DNA of 64,000 nt from Terebella lapidaria (taxonomy: Eukaryota; Annelida; Polychaeta; Terebellida; Terebellidae), in NCBI GenBank assembly GCA_949152475.1, contig OX424560.1, forward strand, positions 2,790,001 through 2,854,000. The letters run 5' to 3'. Shown here piece by piece: positions 58,322 through 64,000 of this stretch (positions within the stretch are counted from its first letter, which is position 1; each line of letters opens with the position of its first letter). Under the pieces are notes generated by a model. The model searched no databases, was not told the origin of the DNA, and saw nothing but the letters and a program-made list of their open reading frames with translations. Made by a program: the position numbers and the translations under genes.

Positions 58322-58954
58322 AAATTGGCCAGTTACCATCTACACACAAGAGCATTTCTTCAAGTAGCACTCTCATACCCCAAAGCCCATGACTGGCCAC
58401 CAGAGTTGGCTTGTTATCTTGATATATATGACGGTCATTGGTGCTTATTTGCGAAATCGGGCTAAAATTTGGCAGCCATCTTGGATTCTGAGCAGCTTTA
58501 AACCATCCAAACACAAAACTGGTTATATATTTGAAATCCTCATACCCCAAAACCCAGGGTTAGACACCAAAATTGGCTTCCTATCTCAATTTGGCAGGAA
58601 GTTATAAACATTTGTGTGAAAATGGCGAGAATTTGGCAGCCATCTTGGATTTTTTCCATTTTCGGAGCGTTTGAATCGGTATTATTAGTATTGTTATGAG
58701 GAATATATCTCCATGTAACTAAATGTCACCTTAATAGACCAAGATCATCATGCCAGGAGGATAATTTTGTTTTTTTTCCTAAAATCCAAATTTTCGATGT
58801 CGGCCATTTTGAAAAAGGCCATAAAAAAGTTAGCCCGGGAGAAAATTTTACACACCCTCTGAAAAAGGTTGTCCTAGACCATTATGAAGCCATATCAATC
58901 GACAGAAAAAGTCTTTACTACGTTTCCACCCTGTGTGAAATTTCCTCCTGACTA
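58322..58954 (-). repeat. Right ~640-bp terminal inverted repeat
   Basis: Inverted partner of 54,951-55,593, with scattered substitutions and small indels. Confidence 0.85.
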
Positions 58955-58957
58955 AGA

Positions 58958-59305
58958 AGACATATTTGCTAAGCTAGTGGATGAATGCTTCCTCATGGAA
59001 ATAGACATAAGTAAAGGGTATTGGCAGATTCCTGTCAGTCAGGATTCCATCCTATACACTGCCTTTGTCACATCAGAAGGAAGTTTTCACTTTCGTAAGC
59101 TATTTGGCTTAGTAAAGGCTGTATGACCAGTGGCATGACCGGTGTTGACAGCTATGGCGTTGATGTGCTTGCACATACGCGAACGTGGTCACACCGCATG
59201 GATGTGTTCTCTTCTGCGTGATATCTTCAGTCGTATCAAAGCAGCTGGTCTTACAGTCCGTCCGACGAAGTGTTATGTGGGTTATAACCAAAACAAGTTG
59301 CCTTA
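58958..59305 (+). mobile_element. Ty3/gypsy pol fossil, second piece
   Basis: It continues the reverse transcriptase after the inserted element (MEIDISKGYWQIPV, later KAAGLTVRPTKCYVGY). Old, with several breaks. It ends where an LTR-like block begins. Confidence 0.75.
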
Positions 59306-59655
59306 TGTAAGTGTGGGTGTGTCGCGCGTTTGCTCACTGTGTCGCACATTGCTTTATGTTGTAAGTTCCACTGTGTTGCATAATAGCTCTTAGCCTGAAC
59401 CATTCCCGCCACAGATTTCCCGCCTGTGACCAGGTCACATGACTTTAGATCCGCGCATATAAAAGTATTGTTTGCCCGTTGCCATCCGCCATTTGGTGTT
59501 TGTCAACTGACGGATGCATACGTTTACCATCCACTGTTTTTGGATATTATCATACAATTACAGTTTTCCTGTACATACCGGCGGAGCACAAGTGTAAATA
59601 AACACCAGTTGATTATTACACCAGCGTTTGTCGTGTCACCTCGAACCCGGTCACA
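59306..59655 (+). mobile_element. LTR-like block (fossil)
   Basis: ~350 bp starting TGTAAG and ending TCACA, with TATAAAAG at 59,458-59,465 and AATAAA at 59,597-59,602. It is followed by TTGGAGCAGTCGG, in the place of a primer-binding site. It is probably one LTR of a degraded retroelement. No partner LTR was found in the window. Confidence 0.4.
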
Positions 59656-60079
59656 AATTGGAGCAGTCGGCAGGATTTCAGCTTCCTGTGATCCAGGGCC
59701 GACTGTATCCAGAAGGTGGGTTCCTGTACGCACGCGGATCCAACTAGGAGTCTCCGATGTCAAAAATTGCAGCCGGTACATAACCACGGTTGTTGCTGGG
59801 GAACATTGCACTATAAGCCAATGCATAGGTCACGCAACATCACATAACCACGTCGTTGCAGTCTTCTGTGTTCGTCTCCACGGTCTGGTGATCGTCGGCT
59901 GGTCGTGTTCTGCGAGAGACAAAGCGTGCACCCCCTCCATACGAATGGACATCACCTGGACAATGCCAAGATCGCGTGTAGCTGACCAAGGTAGCTGATT
60001 ATGTGGACTGTTGTCTTACTTGCGACGTTGTGTTGTTTTGATCAATCAGCTGATCAGAAACCAAAACATTCGTCAAGCC

Positions 60080-60640
60080 AGTGACCTGTTCAGAACAATG
60101 GGGTACATTATCGAAAGATGCACTTTGTTTGTGTCTTCCTGTGAATCGACCCTCGTTGCCATATAAAGACATTCCAGTCTTCACGGTTCAATCATACATG
60201 GCCACTCCCTTTCTATCCCCGGACTATGATGATGACCACCGACGTCTAGTACATGAGGACTACCTCGTCATGCAACTCCAAGTCGCCTCTGTTGATGAAC
60301 CTGGTGTCCCAGTCACTGAACTGGAGGTAGAAAAGGCCGTCAGATCACTGAACTCCGGGAAGGCCGCAGACATCCATGGACTGAAAGCAGAACATCTTAA
60401 GAAAGCAATGCCCACTATCCTACCTGTGTTGACCCAGCTGTTTAACATTCTCCTGCACAACAGAAAGTATCCAGAGACCCTCAAATCTGCCTACACGTTA
60501 CCAGTCCATAAGAAAGGCAAGGATCGGCTACTACCAGATAACTATCGAGGCATAACCATCACCCCAATCCTCGAAGAGACACTAGAACACGGTGTCCTGA
60601 AGAGCAGCCTCCTCTAGGCAGATCTCCAGTATGGCTTCAC
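60080..60640 (+). pseudogene. Truncated LINE reverse transcriptase, fragment 1
   Basis: An uninterrupted run encodes the RT N-terminal part: VEKAVRSLNSGKAADIHGL, LKSAYTLPVHKKGKD and NYRGITITPIL, the finger region of non-LTR retrotransposon RT. It stops being homologous near 60,640, just before LINE fragment 2 begins at its endonuclease domain. 5'- and 3'-truncated. The clade is uncertain (RTE/CR1/jockey group). Confidence 0.75.
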
Positions 60641-62285
60641 TGGAATTTGTGGCCATGACTGATAACATTTGTATACTCGGTGACTTCAATCTGCATCTTG
60701 ACACACATGTCTCTCGCTTCAATGATCTGATGAACTCTGTGGAACTCGTCCAGCATGTCACTGTTCCAACTCATCGTGGCGGACACATCCTTGACTTTGT
60801 GATTACTCGGTGTGATGATGCACTGTTCTTCATGCGTGGTGTCACAAATGAAGGACTCTCAGACCACTATTGTGTCTATTTCGATGTTACTAGCAGCATC
60901 GTTCGACAAAAACATCACAAGGCCTCGGTGAGAAAGTTACGAAGGATAAATGTCGAGCAGTTTGCAAATGACTTGTCGGCGAGTTTTACTGCAAATAGCG
61001 CTGTTCCTGGACCAGTGTCTCTTTACGAGAGATACAATGCAGTGATCACACGTGTTATGGATCGACATGCTCCACTGAGTGAGGTCACACCTAAGCTAGG
61101 GAGAAGAAAAACTTGGTACACAGACACCATCCATGAGGCCCGTCGTGTACGTCGTAAGCTGGAAAGGAAGCATCGAAAGACTGGTCTGGTGGTTCACCTA
61201 CAGTCGATGATGCAAAGAAGGGTCACTTCCAATCCAAGCTGAAGGATTGTGATTCTCGGAGCATGTTCAAGACCATCAAGGGGTTGATCCAGCCGCCGGT
61301 GGAGATGTTCCCTTCCGACAAGAGTGACTCTCAACTGGCAGGTACCTTCGCTAAATACTTCAGCGACAAGGTTGATAACATCCGGATTATGCTGGATAAC
61401 TCAGCCATTGATGATGGCAGGGATCTCCCAGACTGTGTGTCTGCCCAGCACGTGTTGGAATCGTTTCCCTTGCTGACGGTTGAACAGACCAACAAACTCA
61501 TTGGCAAGTCACCAACGAAATCCTATGCCTTGGATCCTCTCCCAACGTGGCTCCTGAAAGACCCTGTAGTCTTGCAGTCAGTGGTTGGTGAAGTCACAAC
61601 ATTGATAAATGCCTCTCTATCATCCGGGACAGTACCAGCTGGTCTCAAAAAGGCCATAATGACACCACTGCTGAAGAAGGCTGGCTTAGACCACAACCAC
61701 TGCAAGAACTTCAGACCAGTTTCTAACTTGGCATACATCGGAAAGCTCATGGAGAAGTTCGTGACCAGGTCTATCACTGACAATATGCGACAACATGGCT
61801 TGTTTGATGTATACCAGTCAGCCTATCGTAAGGGTCACAACGTGGAGACGGCACTCCTGCGAGTAAAGAATGACATCGACATGGCACTGGACGAGGGTGA
61901 TGGCATGCTCTTGCTCTTGACAGATCTCTCCGCTGCCTTTGACACAGTGGATCACGCCCTGCTGCTGAAAAGGCTATCAAACGTGATCGGTGTGCGAGGA
62001 ACTGCACGATGCTGGCTGGAGAGCTATCTTCAGGATCGATCCCAGTGCATGGCGTTGAGTCTACTGTGACAGCCCTTCACACAGGTGTGCCTCAGGGGAG
62101 TGTGCTGGGGCCACTGTTGTTTCTGTGCTACGTCCTGCCACTGGCCAGAGTCATCGACAACCATCCTGTATGTAGGCATGGGTATGCAGACGATACCCAG
62201 GTCTACGTGAGATTCAAGTTGGGTGACTTACTCTCCCTTCAACGGGCCATTGCTACACTCGAGGCTTGTGTCAGCGATGTAACAA
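60640..62285 (+). pseudogene. CR1/L2-type LINE, endonuclease plus reverse transcriptase, frameshifted
   Basis: It reads C-terminal endonuclease (ICILGDFNLHLD, then GLSDHYCVYF) at 60,655-61,240, a frameshift near 61,230, RT fingers and palm (PVSNLAYIGKLMEKF; TDLSAAFDTVDH) at 61,263-62,050, and a second shift near 62,050 before PQGSVLGPLLF and the catalytic YADDTQVY at 62,180-62,215. The N-terminal endonuclease and the 3' tail are missing. Domain order and motifs fit the CR1/L2 side of the non-LTR tree. Not active. Confidence 0.85.
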
Positions 62286-62289
62286 GTGT

Positions 62290-62400
62290 GAGGTCACAAA
62301 CGACAGAGTTATGCGATGGGCATTGTTCCTACAATCCTTTCGATTCAGAGTGGAGGTGATCAAGCATCCCTTAATGTTGGAACCGACTATATGAGTCGTT
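62290..62400 (+). mobile_element. Short Ty3/gypsy RNase H remnant (fossil)
   Basis: A short stretch resembles the C-terminal end of gypsy RNase H (MRWALFLQSFRFRVEVI, then a DYMSR-like ending). Broken; it may be part of the same old gypsy element as 54.3-59.3 kb. Confidence 0.55.
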
Positions 62401-62551
62401 GTAGTTCTTAAGTCGACAATATGAGTCGTTGTAGTTCTTAAGTCGTCTATTTGAGTCATTGGAGTAGTACATAAGTTTTGAAACGTGGTACCCTGGTTAA
62501 TTGTTTGTGCTAATAATTTAGTTAAGAAATGTGAACATTCCTCTTAGTGGG

Positions 62552-62880
62552 AAGGTATGTCACAAACAGCTGATTTTATTAATGAATATATGGGTTTATA
62601 TGGGTTTATCAACGAATATATTATTAGTTATCCCATGTTTGTTCACGGAATACGGAATTATATCTATGTCTAGCTGTCCGCATCCCAAGAAGCCGAAGGC
62701 CGAGTGGGATACGGACAGCTAGGCGTGGAAGGTTTGTCACAAACAGCTGATTTTATTAATGAATATATGGGTTTATATGGGTTTATTAACGAATATATTA
62801 TTAGTTATCCCATGTTTGTTCACAGAATACGGAAATATATCTATGTCTAGCTGTCCGTATCCCAAGAGGCCGAAGGCAAT
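62552..62880 (+). repeat. 177-bp tandem duplication with internal hairpin
   Basis: 62,552-62,728 is repeated from 62,729 (AAGGTWTGTCACAAACAGCT, TTATATGGGTTTAT) with a few substitutions; the second copy is cut short near 62,877. Copy 1 ends in a hairpin: CTAGCTGTCCGCATCCCA against TGGGATACGGACAGCTAG (about 62,670-62,722). Confidence 0.9.
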
Positions 62881-64000
62881 AGCGACATCGACCGTGGGGA
62901 GATCGTCACCGCCACGACCAAGGGACTCGACGACCTTCGTGCAGACGACTCCTTCTTCAGGGCCTTTGAGTCAGCGGGATTTCGACTAACTACCTGGAGA
63001 AACCAATCGACTAAACGGGACGGGAAATTTCAACGGGAAGGGACAGAGAGAAGCCTTCGGCGAAGAACTCTTTTAAGTTGTGCCCTCGTGCACTATTATT
63101 TTTAACGTGATCATACAGTGCTCCATGTCTGAACTTCATATCTGTATGTCACGTGGGTGACCGTCAATTCCATTGTAAGTTGCTGATTTGATGTTGATAA
63201 ATCTTCATTTCTTTACGTCTGAGTTGATTCTTGCCCGAGTCAGCCAGTAAGCTACTGAGTGATGCACCGAAAATAGTGAGCACCTTTTAGTGACGGCTCT
63301 CGAATCACAACGATTGGGAGTTACGAAAGTCTATACATTCAGGAGGCAGGGTTTTTGGGCAGACAAAAACACAACAACAAGTCATAACTACAAACGTCAC
63401 AACTTGGTGCCGTGACCAGGATCCCCGAGGGTTTACTGCCAGGGAACGAACCTCAGCATCACTCATGTCCAGAAGAAACTACGAAACAACCCTTAGTGGA
63501 AGAGGACGCCGACCGTTCACGGAAGGCGACGTTCGCGGAAGAGCAGCATCACAACCAAGGGTGGACATGGTGTTTCGACAAATGAGGAGCAACCAGGGAG
63601 GTCGAGATCTTCCATGGGCCAGTCGACAAGTCAGCAGAGACCGTGGAGCCAGACACCCGACAACCGTTTTCCTTTCAGGTCCTGTGGACACGACTCTGGG
63701 TGGCAGCATGAGCGTGAAAGAGAGAGGTCAACCTACCTTGAGAACGTTAGGTGGGGCCCCGAGTTACGACGAGTGCTGGGAGAGGAGTACGTCACCCTGG
63801 ACGGGGAGGACGGCGAAATCTGTGTGAGGAGGGATCAGCTACAGCTACCGGAGCAGAGTCCGAGTGTGGCACCCCTGGAGAATGCAGCATTGAGGCGGCT
63901 TTGGGACCAGTCCCAGCAGCAGTCTGGTGCAACAGGGCAGCAGTCTAGTACAACCAATCGATAATCGGGAGCGCCTGGAAGACAGGTAAATTGGGCTCCA
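62881..64000 (+). mobile_element. 5' part of an LTR retroelement running off the window (fossil)
   Basis: AACTTGGTGCCGTGACCAGG at about 63,401 has the form of a primer-binding site found just inside the LTR of BEL/Pao and related elements. The sequence before it ends in ACGTCACAA. The left LTR edge is not resolved and may lie in or before the 177-bp duplication. Downstream, an Arg/Gly/Gln-rich stretch (about 63,465-63,964) could be the start of a Gag-like region but has no recognisable domain. Completeness cannot be judged because the element continues beyond 64,000. Confidence 0.5.

Larger units (their letters stand above)
54951..58954. mobile_element. 4.0-kb element with ~640-bp terminal inverted repeats enclosing Helitron coding remnants
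   Basis: The ends TAGTCAGGAGGAA and TTCCTCCTGACTA are inverted, and similarity continues inward for ~640 bp (54,951-55,593 against 58,322-58,954; about 90% by eye). A 3-bp duplication AGA flanks it (54,948-54,950 and 58,955-58,957), and the interrupted gypsy pol resumes on the other side. The interior encodes decayed Helitron Rep/helicase pieces. Long inverted repeats and a target duplication are not classic Helitron features, so a Helitron copy within another DNA transposon is the simpler reading. No matching DDE transposase was found. Confidence 0.8.

Noticed and set aside
63465-63964. Host gene with Arg/Gly/Gln-rich product
   Set aside because: It lies directly after an LTR-type primer-binding site in overlapping frames without a host domain, so it is treated as part of the retroelement.

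Overview
The window looks like one stretch of a metazoan chromosome, most likely a marine invertebrate. Lophotrochozoan/mollusc or amphioxus-like are both possible, and the sequence does not settle it. The reasons are intron-rich genes with GT-AG introns and phase-1 module exons, extracellular vWA/EGF mosaic architecture, a Mab-21/cGAS-like gene, and a dense load of eukaryotic repeats (LTR, LINE, SINE, Helitron, MITE and satellite sequences). There is no bacterial-style operon, rRNA or CRISPR.

Layout. 0-7 kb is repeat-built: three diverged copies of a ~0.95-kb unit, one split by a foldback element with NotI-palindrome arrays; a 66-bp perfect inverted repeat; and a 134-bp satellite rich in nuclear-receptor half-sites, part of it recently duplicated as a 723-bp block. 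7-18 kb holds three copies of a hairpin-ended repeat family, one interrupted by a young, nearly whole Ty3/gypsy-type LTR element (9,085-13,583), plus a SINE and a cluster of TACGTA palindromes. 18-33 kb is largely non-coding, with two candidate promoter/first-exon regions (about 18.34 and 29.16 kb) and a 99-bp minisatellite (27.2-27.8 kb).

Two host genes are well supported. (1) On the + strand, a 13-exon gene (33,272-44,535) splices without frame conflict to 1,600 codons. It encodes a secreted protein: signal peptide, seven vWA domains (all with MIDAS motifs), a Thr/Pro mucin-like linker and three EGF modules. Its signal-peptide exon and the three EGF exons are short, and the model rests on splice phase. 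(2) On the - strand, a two-exon gene (53,441-50,578) encodes an 897-residue protein. It joins an N-terminal Mab-21/cGAS-like nucleotidyltransferase with its three acidic residues to a C-terminal region with about 8-10 membrane helices. This is the most novel item: a membrane-anchored cGAS-like receptor candidate.

Around them, 44.5-50 kb contains the 3' UTR of gene 1, a diverged second copy of that 3' end about 3.3 kb downstream, and a CTGCAACTGC-type array between. 54-64 kb is a nested transposon graveyard: an old gypsy fossil split by a 4.0-kb element with ~640-bp terminal inverted repeats that encloses decayed Helitron Rep/helicase coding sequence; then an LTR-like block, two LINE remnants, a 177-bp tandem duplication, and the 5' part of another LTR element running off the window.

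The two host genes show no direct functional link. One is an extracellular adhesion/matrix-type protein, the other a probable innate-immune nucleotide sensor or a catalytic relative.
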